From: Microcoleaceae cyanobacterium UBA9251
GTDB lineage: Bacteria > Cyanobacteriota > Cyanobacteriia > Cyanobacteriales > Microcoleaceae
Direction: 5' to 3'
NCBI GenBank assembly: GCA_003542015.1
Contig: DPLL01000256.1
Coordinates: 2,004-7,514, forward strand
DNA length: 5,511 nt
Shown here: in pieces, positions 1-5,511 of the stretch
How the letters are laid out: each line of letters starts with the position of its first letter
Numbering within the stretch: position 1 is the first letter of the stretch
The notes under the pieces: generated by a model
What the model was told of the DNA's origin: nothing
What the model saw: the letters and a program-made list of their open reading frames with translations, nothing else
Database searches by the model: none
Position numbers and translations under genes: made by a program

Positions 1-65
1 TTTAGGGGGATCTAGACTCGGCTGTGAACGAGATATACAAGGGTTTTAGGCTTAAGTTGTCACCA
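1..65. repeat. Possible dispersed intergenic repeat at left edge
   Basis: The edge begins TTTAGGGGGATCTAGAC and continues through TTTAGGCTTAAGTTGTCACC. From memory, strings of the type GATTTAGGGGGATCT and CTTAAGTTGACACC recur between genes in filamentous cyanobacteria. There is only one copy here, cut by the window edge, so repetition is not shown by this sequence. No gene is seen: all three forward frames are stopped within about 50 nt. Confidence 0.3.
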
Positions 66-85
66 ATCGGCAGAGCCTGGTAACG

Positions 86-102
86 AGTAGAATTAGTAGA
101 AT
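86..102 (+). repeat. Short tandem duplication AGTAGAAT x2
   Basis: AGTAGAAT occurs at 86-93 and again at 95-102, separated by one T (9-nt period). It lies in the leader of the helicase gene upstream of the candidate -10. It could be paired half-sites for a regulator or simple slippage; nothing distinguishes these. Confidence 0.4.
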
Positions 103-135
103 GGTGTCCTGCGATGCAAGTTTCGATTGTGTTAA

Positions 136-141
136 TATTAT
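136..141 (+). promoter_or_regulatory. Possible -10 element for the two-gene unit
   Basis: TATTAT differs from the TATAAT consensus at one position and sits in an AT-rich patch about 38 nt before the helicase start; TATATT at 139-144 is an overlapping alternative. No convincing -35 hexamer lies 16-18 nt upstream, so this is only a candidate. It is the best promoter-like sequence in the leader. Confidence 0.25.
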
Positions 142-156
142 ATTAGTCGGGGCGAC

Positions 157-168
157 CAATAATTATTG
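157..168. promoter_or_regulatory. Perfect 12-bp palindrome before the helicase start
   Basis: CAATAATTATTG is an exact inverted repeat with no spacer. It ends 10 nt before the ATG at 179 and lies just downstream of the candidate -10. The position suits a repressor operator or a structure that affects initiation, and the winged-helix-like partner is one possible binder. AT-rich palindromes of this size also arise by chance. Confidence 0.3.
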
Positions 169-178
169 AAAAATAAAG

Positions 179-3100
179 ATGCCATCTTTAGTAGCAGAAG
201 ATTGGGGATATAAATTTAGTGGAAATCGGGCGATTAATAAGTTTATTCGCGATATTGAAGGGGAAGCGGCTTTAGCAAAATATTGCGATTGGGAATGCAA
301 AGAGCGTGCGGAAATTTTAATGTCTGAGATTGCTGGAAAATCCCACAATCTTTTCTACGTGCGCCGCCAACAGGTAAATCAGAGATTTGCCGAAGAAGAA
401 ATATGGGAATTAATCATTGCTACAGATCGAGATGATTTTGAATTGCCGGAATTGCTGCAAAAAGCCGATCGCACTTTACGCTTGCTAGCAACTGTACGCT
501 TAGAAGATGGAATTGGCGGCCTCAAGTTACTGGATGCTGGTTTAGTAAATCAGCTAAGAGGTAAGAAAGATGGGTATGTTTTGCCACATAAATTGCGACT
601 TTTAGGCAATAGTAAAGCCGGTGTTCCTCGCAAGTCGATCGCCCGCGTCCAACAACTGCCATTTTGGGACGATAGACACATCCCAACTGGGGAACAACTA
701 AAAGTTTGGCACACTTTCTTAAAAGTTGAAAAACGCATTGCCGAAGCTCGTCAATTTTGCGTACCTTTTCGAGGTCATAATTACGGTTCTAGCCTCAAAA
801 TCATCACTTTAGAAATTGATTGTAGTTCCGCAACTCTCGATGGCTATGATGAGAATTCCTTAGAATTGGGCGACTTTCGGGAAAGGCTGAAAAAGGCGCG
901 AAATGAAGAAATTACCCTGTTTGATTCTGCGCCGGGAAGCAGAAGCAGCCGAGATGGAGAAACTTTAGGAACGATCGCCGAAATTGACTTTGAGCATAGC
1001 AAATTACGCATCAAATTAGATTCTGATTTAGCTGCGCGCATGGCTGGCGATCGATATTTATTGCCTAAACAAGGATTTTTGTATTTTGAGGCTGCTGGCG
1101 ACATCAGTCAGATCAGACGCAAAGAACAAGCTTTGAAAATGTTGACAGATGGCCGCGCTCAAAATCCCTATTTGAGTGATTTTTTATTCGACGCTTCTCA
1201 AGCAAGACAGCCGCAAAAAAATATTAAATTAGAGCGAGAAAACTTATTAAATCGCAATGCTAATGCTGACCAAATTGCGGCCGTAGAAACGGTGCTTTCC
1301 GCACGGGATTTAATTCTGATTCAAGGCCCGCCGGGAACAGGTAAAACTACCGTTATTGCCGAAATTTGCTATCAAATTGCCCGTCTGGGTGGGAAAACGC
1401 TGATTGCTTCTCAAGCTAATTTAGCTGTAGATAATGCTTTGAGTCGGTTGGTTCACAATCCGGCGATTCGGGCTTTGCGGAAGGGAAAAGCTCATAAGGT
1501 GCAGGAAGAAGGGCAGCCGTTTTTGGAAGAAAATGCGATCGGCACTTGGCTACAAAATACAGCGACTGACTGCGAACAAAAACTATTACAGCGCCAGACT
1601 AATGTCACATATTTGCGGCAGTTGCTGACAGACTATGAACGATTTGCAGCTTACTTTGCCGCCGAAGCCGAATTTTATAACCAACAGAAACATCTACACA
1701 GTAGCAAGGCAAATATTGAGGCTAACTGCAACCACCAAGAAACAGCATGCCAGGAAATTTTAGCACAAAAAAAAGAAATTGAATCTTTATTTTTGGGTTT
1801 AGAAAATCTCCTGGCTGCACCCAAAGTGGATTGGGAATCTCCAGAAATTGCCGAATTTTTGCCCAGACTGAAACCTTATTCAGAAGGTAATGTTTTAGTC
1901 GAAAACTTTATGGTAAATGTGCGGCTGGCCGCCAATCATGCTACTCAACTTGGCTTTGTTAGGCCCGCTTGCGGTGCTTTTGGAATTGCGGTTTGGCTGC
2001 GGGAAACTGTAGCGCCCCAAATATCGGAATTTAAGACGGCGTTTGATTGTGCTGATGATGCTTGTCTTGCTATGTCAGCAGTTGTGGAATCGGTGCGGGT
2101 GTCGCGGCAGATTTCTGATGCTTTGAATCAGCTACAATTGGGCGATAGCCAACAGACAAATCGCCAAAATTTAGAGCAGAAAATACAGAATTTGGAACGG
2201 CGAAAAGCTGAAATTGCCGCCGTTGTTGTCGCCGTTGCAACATGGATTCAGACAGCAGATACTCAACTTTATGAAGTTGTGAAATCTTGTTTGGAAACGG
2301 GGGCGTTGCTGACCGATGACATGGTAGAATTGCCTGTGGGATTGTTGAAAATTGCGCGATCGCTCAAATTGCCCATCGTCCCCCCCAAATGGAAAGTTAA
2401 TTTGCCCGATTTAGAAAGACTGCAAAAGGCAATATCCCATGAAGCCAGCGCAGGTTTTAAGGACATTCAAGGCCAACAATTCCGGTTTAGCGAGTTTTTG
2501 CACCTAAATTTGAGTCAAACGCCCATCGTGCTCTCAGCGGGCGATCGGACTCAATGGCAACAACTAGCAAAAGACTTTGATAACTATTCCCAAGTAACTC
2601 GCAGTCAGCGCCAATTTATCATAGAAAAAGCTCGCACTTTGTTCAGTAATATTCAACAAATTTACAGTGCATCTTTCCAGCCAAATAACATCGAGACTAC
2701 ACTACATAGCGTCGCCAAAGAATTGCTGCACAGCATCCTAGAAAATGCGCGACAATGCGTGGTTCCCCTGAAAACCGAAACCGAACAGCAACTGCAAAAA
2801 CAGCAACAGCTATTAGAGCGAATCAACTTAAGCTTAAATCAGCCAGAAATATCCGCCCTTAAACTTCAGTTAGAAACAGCACAGCAAGCAACAAATTTAA
2901 AAATTAACACAGTAACTAATCTACTGCAAGCAATTGTCCAACAGTCAAACGTACCTGAAAAATTGCGGATTCTAGCAGAACAATATATTGCCCAAAAATC
3001 TAATATTTGGGAACAGCCGCAGCAGTTTTTAAAGCAAGTTGATGCTTGGAAAGCAAATGCAGTTCAGCTTGAAAGTTCCATTGCTGGCTTAGATCCTTTC

Positions 3101-4480
3101 GGTGTTTTGAATATCATCAAAAACAGTCTCAACGAGCATTTATCTCCGCTGCAAATAGCCACCGAAAATTCGCAGCAGCAACTTCAACAACTCCAAAAAG
3201 AATTGAGCGAAATTCTGGATGAACTCCAACAGCAACAGCTAACACCAGCATTAATTATTGAGAGAAATTGGTGGGAGTCAGCATGGCAAAATATCCCCGA
3301 TCAATACAAACCAGAAGTGAGTAGTACGGGATTATTCACTGTGGAGTTTTTACGCAAAATCAAGCGACAATTCAACAATTGGCGGCGGGAATTAGCACAA
3401 GACGAAACCGAACTAAAGCGCTCTAAAAACTTCGTTACCGACTGGATTAAAAAACTCCGCAATCCCTCAGAAAAAGACCAAAGCGATTTAAAACAAATTT
3501 ATATTGACAATGCCAATGTTATTGGCATTACTTGCGTGCAAGCAGCCAGTTTCGACTTTAGCAAAAACTTTCCCAGCTTTGATGCAGTCATCATTGACGA
3601 AGTTAGTAAATGCACTCCTCCAGAATTATTAATTCCCGCTTTGAAAGGCAAAAAATTAGTATTAGTAGGCGATCACCGACAATTGCCGCCAATGTTCGAT
3701 CGCAATACGATCGACGATATTGCCGAAGAAATCGGCTGTACCGGAGACGAACTAAGTTTCATCAAAGAATCCCTGTTCAAAGTTTTGTTTGAAAATGCCA
3801 GCGACAGCATCAAACAAATGCTGACAACTCAATACCGAATGCACCCGCAGATTATGGGAGCAATCAATCAATTTTATGACCAAAAACTCAACTGTGGAAT
3901 TGCCGAACCCGATACCAGACGCGCCCACAATCTCGCAGGTAAAATCATTCAAGAAAATAATCACATACTCTGGGTGAAAACGCCCGTTGGACAAGGTTTT
4001 GAAGAAGAAAAAAATGGCACTTCGCGCTTGAATGTCAAAGAAGTAGATGCAATTGAACGTTTGTGCGAGCAAATGGAAACAGCTTGGCAGTCCAAAATTG
4101 CCGAGGGTGAACCGCCCAAAGAAATCGGAATTATTACTTTTTACGGCGCTCAATTGAGGTTAATTCAAGATAGAATTGAACCAGAAAAATTTCCCTCTTT
4201 GAGCATCCGCACCGGTACTGTTGACATATTTCAAGGCATGGAAAGACCTGCGATTATTGTCAGCACAGTGTGCAATAATAATAGAGGCGATATTGGATTT
4301 GCTAAGGAACCGGAACGGGTGAATGTGGCATTTTCCCGCGCTCAAGAATTGCTGGTAGTTGTTGGCTGCCACGATTTATTTACCCAACAAACAGGTACTG
4401 TCGGAAAAATGTATCAGGAAGTTTCAAAAATTGTGCGTTACTTTGGAGGTTTTGTAGATGTTTCTAGCGTCATCAACTAA
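179..4480 (+). CDS. UPF1-like SF1 helicase with a large coiled-coil insertion
   Basis: Predicted ATP-dependent DNA or RNA helicase/translocase (1433 aa) of superfamily 1, UPF1/IGHMBP2-like branch. Motifs seen in order: Q-motif region NANADQ (360-365), Walker A GPPGTGKTT (383-391), motif Ia SQANLAVDNALSRL (411-424), Walker B/motif II IIDEVSK (1138-1144), motif III GDHRQLPP (1164-1171), motif IV QYRMHP (1218-1223), motif V TVDIFQGME (1347-1355), motif VI RVNVAFSRAQ (1380-1389). All catalytic residues appear intact. Residues about 150-355 resemble the stalk and beta-barrel that precede motif I in this family; residues 1-150 I cannot assign. Motifs Ia and II are separated by about 700 residues with several Gln/Glu/Leu-rich coiled-coil stretches, far more than the 100-200 usual in UPF1 helicases. 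The protein ends 44 residues after motif VI, so no C-terminal nuclease is fused. The start is the first ATG after an in-frame TGA at 167-169; no clear Shine-Dalgarno precedes it, which is common in cyanobacteria. It is probably soluble: no membrane segment or signal peptide is seen. The helicase class is certain; the biological role (repair, RNA metabolism or phage defence) is inference. Confidence 0.95.
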   Translation: MPSLVAEDWGYKFSGNRAINKFIRDIEGEAALAKYCDWECKERAEILMSEIAGKSHNLFYVRRQQVNQRFAEEEIWELIIATDRDDFELPELLQKADRTLRLLATVRLEDGIGGLKLLDAGLVNQLRGKKDGYVLPHKLRLLGNSKAGVPRKSIARVQQLPFWDDRHIPTGEQLKVWHTFLKVEKRIAEARQFCVPFRGHNYGSSLKIITLEIDCSSATLDGYDENSLELGDFRERLKKARNEEITLFDSAPGSRSSRDGETLGTIAEIDFEHSKLRIKLDSDLAARMAGDRYLLPKQGFLYFEAAGDISQIRRKEQALKMLTDGRAQNPYLSDFLFDASQARQPQKNIKLERENLLNRNANADQIAAVETVLSARDLILIQGPPGTGKTTVIAEICYQIARLGGKTLIASQANLAVDNALSRLVHNPAIRALRKGKAHKVQEEGQPFLEENAIGTWLQNTATDCEQKLLQRQTNVTYLRQLLTDYERFAAYFAAEAEFYNQQKHLHSSKANIEANCNHQETACQEILAQKKEIESLFLGLENLLAAPKVDWESPEIAEFLPRLKPYSEGNVLVENFMVNVRLAANHATQLGFVRPACGAFGIAVWLRETVAPQISEFKTAFDCADDACLAMSAVVESVRVSRQISDALNQLQLGDSQQTNRQNLEQKIQNLERRKAEIAAVVVAVATWIQTADTQLYEVVKSCLETGALLTDDMVELPVGLLKIARSLKLPIVPPKWKVNLPDLERLQKAISHEASAGFKDIQGQQFRFSEFLHLNLSQTPIVLSAGDRTQWQQLAKDFDNYSQVTRSQRQFIIEKARTLFSNIQQIYSASFQPNNIETTLHSVAKELLHSILENARQCVVPLKTETEQQLQKQQQLLERINLSLNQPEISALKLQLETAQQATNLKINTVTNLLQAIVQQSNVPEKLRILAEQYIAQKSNIWEQPQQFLKQVDAWKANAVQLESSIAGLDPFGVLNIIKNSLNEHLSPLQIATENSQQQLQQLQKELSEILDELQQQQLTPALIIERNWWESAWQNIPDQYKPEVSSTGLFTVEFLRKIKRQFNNWRRELAQDETELKRSKNFVTDWIKKLRNPSEKDQSDLKQIYIDNANVIGITCVQAASFDFSKNFPSFDAVIIDEVSKCTPPELLIPALKGKKLVLVGDHRQLPPMFDRNTIDDIAEEIGCTGDELSFIKESLFKVLFENASDSIKQMLTTQYRMHPQIMGAINQFYDQKLNCGIAEPDTRRAHNLAGKIIQENNHILWVKTPVGQGFEEEKNGTSRLNVKEVDAIERLCEQMETAWQSKIAEGEPPKEIGIITFYGAQLRLIQDRIEPEKFPSLSIRTGTVDIFQGMERPAIIVSTVCNNNRGDIGFAKEPERVNVAFSRAQELLVVVGCHDLFTQQTGTVGKMYQEVSKIVRYFGGFVDVSSVIN
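1571..3241 (+). other. Coiled-coil-rich insertion within the helicase
   Basis: Protein region of about residues 465-1021, lying between motif Ia and the strand leading to motif II. By eye, heptad-like Leu/Ile spacing with charged and Gln-rich faces is strongest at residues 465-547, 662-683, 865-922 and 988-1021; the last is extremely Gln-rich (QQQLQQLQKELSEILDELQQ). The segments between them look like ordinary helical globular sequence. In SMC, Rad50 and SbcC proteins a long antiparallel coiled coil likewise separates Walker A from Walker B; here the ATPase is instead an SF1 helicase core. The insertion could fold as an arm for dimerising, bridging DNA or docking the partner protein. The boundaries are estimates and no coiled-coil program was run. 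Confidence 0.7.
4445..4449 (+). promoter_or_regulatory. Strong Shine-Dalgarno site of the second gene
   Basis: GGAGG ends 8 nt before the ATG at 4458 and lies within the last codons of the helicase gene, which terminates at 4478-4480. It fixes the start of the downstream protein and supports translational coupling. The helicase itself has no comparable site, so the small protein may be made at a higher rate per transcript. Confidence 0.85.
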
Positions 4481-5372
4481 ACCAATTGATTCAAATTTAA
4501 GCGCCGTCGTCGAACAAATTGAGCAACAAAATCCCGGTTTGTCAGTTTTGGCTGCGCGTCAATTCCGCTGTGTAAGGCGACAAACACCTTTGGAGGTGAC
4601 AATTAGCGAACCTCGTGAATTTAACGTGCTCGAAGAGTTCATCCTGCGGGCTTGCATTGAGTTTGTACCTGCGCCAACTTTGAAAGAATTGGCTGATTTG
4701 CTGGGCTTAGACGAGATTTTTGTGACAACTACAGCGACTACTCTGGTTAGTTTAGATATCTTGGAGGTGTCTGCAACGGGGAAAATTGCGATCGCACCGG
4801 GAGGAAAAGAATTTTTCGAGCTAGGTGCTGTTAGTCGATCGCAAATTCAATCAATTTATGCCATTTCCGATCCTTTAAATCAAACTCTTACCTTTAACTT
4901 CGATGCTTTACCGACACAAACAGTAAACTTGCCAGATTTAGCAGATTTAGTAGGCCTCGAACATAAAATTGCTGACATTGCCAATTTAAATATAGCAGAA
5001 ATCCAGCCATTAATTCAAGCTTCCGGCTTAGGAATTCATGTACCTGAAAACGGCAAAATTGTCACAAAGTGCGATGTAATTGGCGACGATCAAAATATTT
5101 GGCAAACCATCTCAATTTTTGTTTTGTTTGACGCGATCGAAAATAAAACAAATATCCAAGTGCGACAGGGAAAGCAAATATTAGAAACAGCATCAAACCT
5201 GTTAAACGAGCTCGAATTTCAAGAAAAAATATCCTTGAATGACTTGTGCAAATTAACAGAAGATGTGATTTTGCAAGAACAAGAGATCATCCCCGCTCCG
5301 AAAAATCGGAAACAGGCATCTAAGAAGAAACGCCAGGAAACGGAGTCAGGAAACAAGCAATATGAGGAGTAA
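4458..5372 (+). CDS. Winged-helix-like protein coupled to the helicase, function unknown
   Basis: A 304-residue protein I cannot assign to a named family. Residues 55-123 have the pattern of a winged helix: a helix at 56-69, a helix TLKELADLLGL (74-84), a candidate recognition helix at 85-100, then a beta wing (102-114) closed by GGKEFFELG (115-123). Residues 126-243 look like a separate alpha/beta module beginning IYAISDPLNQTLTF; the DP-turn plus strand pattern loosely recalls linker domains of winged-helix proteins fused to phospholipase D nucleases, but no HxK-type PLD motif or other active site is present. Residues 280-304 form a charged, Lys/Arg-rich tail that could touch nucleic acid. 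There is no signal peptide or membrane segment. The start is set by GGAGG (4445-4449), 8 nt before the ATG. The gene overlaps the helicase by 23 nt in another frame, implying coupled translation and a shared task such as loading or targeting the helicase, or autoregulation. The CDS is very likely real; the DNA-binding role is moderate inference. Confidence 0.9.
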   Translation: MFLASSTKPIDSNLSAVVEQIEQQNPGLSVLAARQFRCVRRQTPLEVTISEPREFNVLEEFILRACIEFVPAPTLKELADLLGLDEIFVTTTATTLVSLDILEVSATGKIAIAPGGKEFFELGAVSRSQIQSIYAISDPLNQTLTFNFDALPTQTVNLPDLADLVGLEHKIADIANLNIAEIQPLIQASGLGIHVPENGKIVTKCDVIGDDQNIWQTISIFVLFDAIENKTNIQVRQGKQILETASNLLNELEFQEKISLNDLCKLTEDVILQEQEIIPAPKNRKQASKKKRQETESGNKQYEE

Positions 5373-5408
5373 AGTCCTCACTACCAACAGGTTTGTAGTC
5401 AGGACTTT
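5371..5408. repeat. Stem-loop repeat overlapping the stop codon, possible terminator
   Basis: The left arm AAAGTCCTCACTAC (5371-5384) pairs with the right arm GTAGTCAGGACTTT (5395-5408) over 14 positions with a single C/C mismatch (5379/5400), around a 10-nt loop. The left arm starts within the TAA stop (5370-5372). The T-run after the stem is only CTTT, so it is a weak intrinsic terminator, though it could act in both directions or stabilise the 3' end of the mRNA. I recall sequences like GTAGTGAGGACTTTAGTCC as abundant intergenic repeats in filamentous cyanobacteria, so this is probably one member. The pairing is seen directly; repeat-family membership is recall. Confidence 0.65.
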
Positions 5409-5413
5409 AGTCC
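5402..5413. repeat. Nested inverted repeat GGACT-TT-AGTCC
   Basis: The right arm of the larger stem-loop overlaps its own inverted repeat, GGACT (5402-5406) and AGTCC (5409-5413), with a 2-nt spacer. On RNA the loop is too tight to be stable alone, but the overlap means the repeat unit has internal palindromy, as is common in small dispersed palindromic elements. Confidence 0.4.
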
Positions 5414-5455
5414 CGATCAACTCAAAACTATTCTTCCCCCCTACTGAGTCTTAAT

Positions 5456-5472
5456 ACAGCGGAAACCGCTGT
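5456..5472. terminator. Compact hairpin downstream of the operon
   Basis: ACAGCGG (5456-5462) and CCGCTGT (5466-5472) form a perfect 7-bp GC-rich stem with an AAA loop. It lies about 84 nt after the second stop codon. No T-run follows on the plus strand (TATGAGG), so it is a poor classical terminator; on the minus strand the following bases ATTAAG are equally weak. It could be a secondary transcript end or a 5' leader hairpin of an unseen downstream gene. Confidence 0.35.
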
Positions 5473-5511
5473 TATGAGGTACACCCACTTATCGTTCAAT
5501 CCTCCTAGGGA

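Noticed and set aside
49..110. Segment containing GGCAGAGCCTGGTAACGAG considered as a tRNA or other structured RNA.
   Set aside because: No cloverleaf, acceptor stem or T-loop can be drawn; only weak 4-bp pairings exist.
1767..1774. Run of eight A's with an A-AAA-AAA arrangement in frame, a possible -1 frameshift site in the helicase.
   Set aside because: It encodes an ordinary Gln-Lys-Lys in a coiled-coil stretch, the zero frame continues intact for 900 more codons with all motifs, and no stimulatory structure is evident.
2380..2386. Run of seven C's in the helicase gene, a possible phase-variation tract.
   Set aside because: The frame is intact and the tract is short; one homopolymer of this length is not evidence of phase variation.
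3752..4153. A 133-codon open frame on the minus strand.
   Set aside because: It lies wholly opposite the helicase region running from just after motif III past motif IV, where the plus-strand frame is clearly the coding one; its composition is Phe-rich as expected of an antisense shadow, and it has no ribosome-binding site I can see.
5441..5488. Minus-strand 15-residue frame starting GTG at 5488, with AGGAGG about 12 nt upstream.
   Set aside because: It is very short, the spacing is too long, and the frame runs through the hairpin; chance is the better explanation.
3..5507. TAGGGGGAT (3-11) resembles TAGGAGGAT on the minus strand at 5507-5499, suggesting terminal inverted repeats around the whole window.
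   Set aside because: It is an 8 of 9 match that does not extend, there is no transposase or target duplication, and the window edges are arbitrary.
5474..5511. ATG AGG TAC ACC... opens a frame that runs off the right edge and could be the start of a third gene.
   Set aside because: Only 12 codons are visible, no Shine-Dalgarno precedes it (the GC hairpin sits there instead), and the peptide is too short to recognise. Extra sequence would decide.

Overview
The window looks like chromosomal DNA of a cyanobacterium, most likely a filamentous one. The core CGATCG of the cyanobacterial HIP1 motif (GCGATCGC) occurs 12 times in 5.5 kb, against about 1.3 expected for a random hexamer, and two copies are full HIP1 octamers (2356-2363, 4788-4795). 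The intergenic ends carry sequences of a style I recall as dispersed repeats in filamentous cyanobacteria. The genus cannot be settled from the window.

Layout: positions 1-178 are non-coding, with a repeat-like left edge, a short tandem duplication, an AT-rich patch that could hold a -10 element, and a perfect 12-bp palindrome just before the first gene. Positions 179-4480 hold one very large plus-strand gene, a 1433-residue UPF1-type superfamily 1 helicase. About 700 residues rich in predicted coiled coil are inserted between helicase motifs Ia and II. Positions 4458-5372 hold a 304-residue protein with a winged-helix-like N-terminal half and no catalytic motif that I recognise. Positions 5373-5511 are non-coding and contain two hairpins; the arm of the first begins inside the stop codon of the second gene.

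The two genes overlap by 23 nt in different frames. The second has a strong GGAGG ribosome-binding site inside the end of the first, so they are very probably co-transcribed and translationally coupled. The simplest reading is a two-component module: an ATP-driven nucleic-acid translocase with an SMC/Rad50-like arm, plus a small probable nucleic-acid-binding or adaptor protein. No nuclease, transposase, methyltransferase, toxin or CRISPR component is visible, so neither a defence role nor a repair or RNA-processing role can be proved here. An effector gene outside the window is possible. I cannot match the pair to a named system, which makes it the main candidate for something undescribed.
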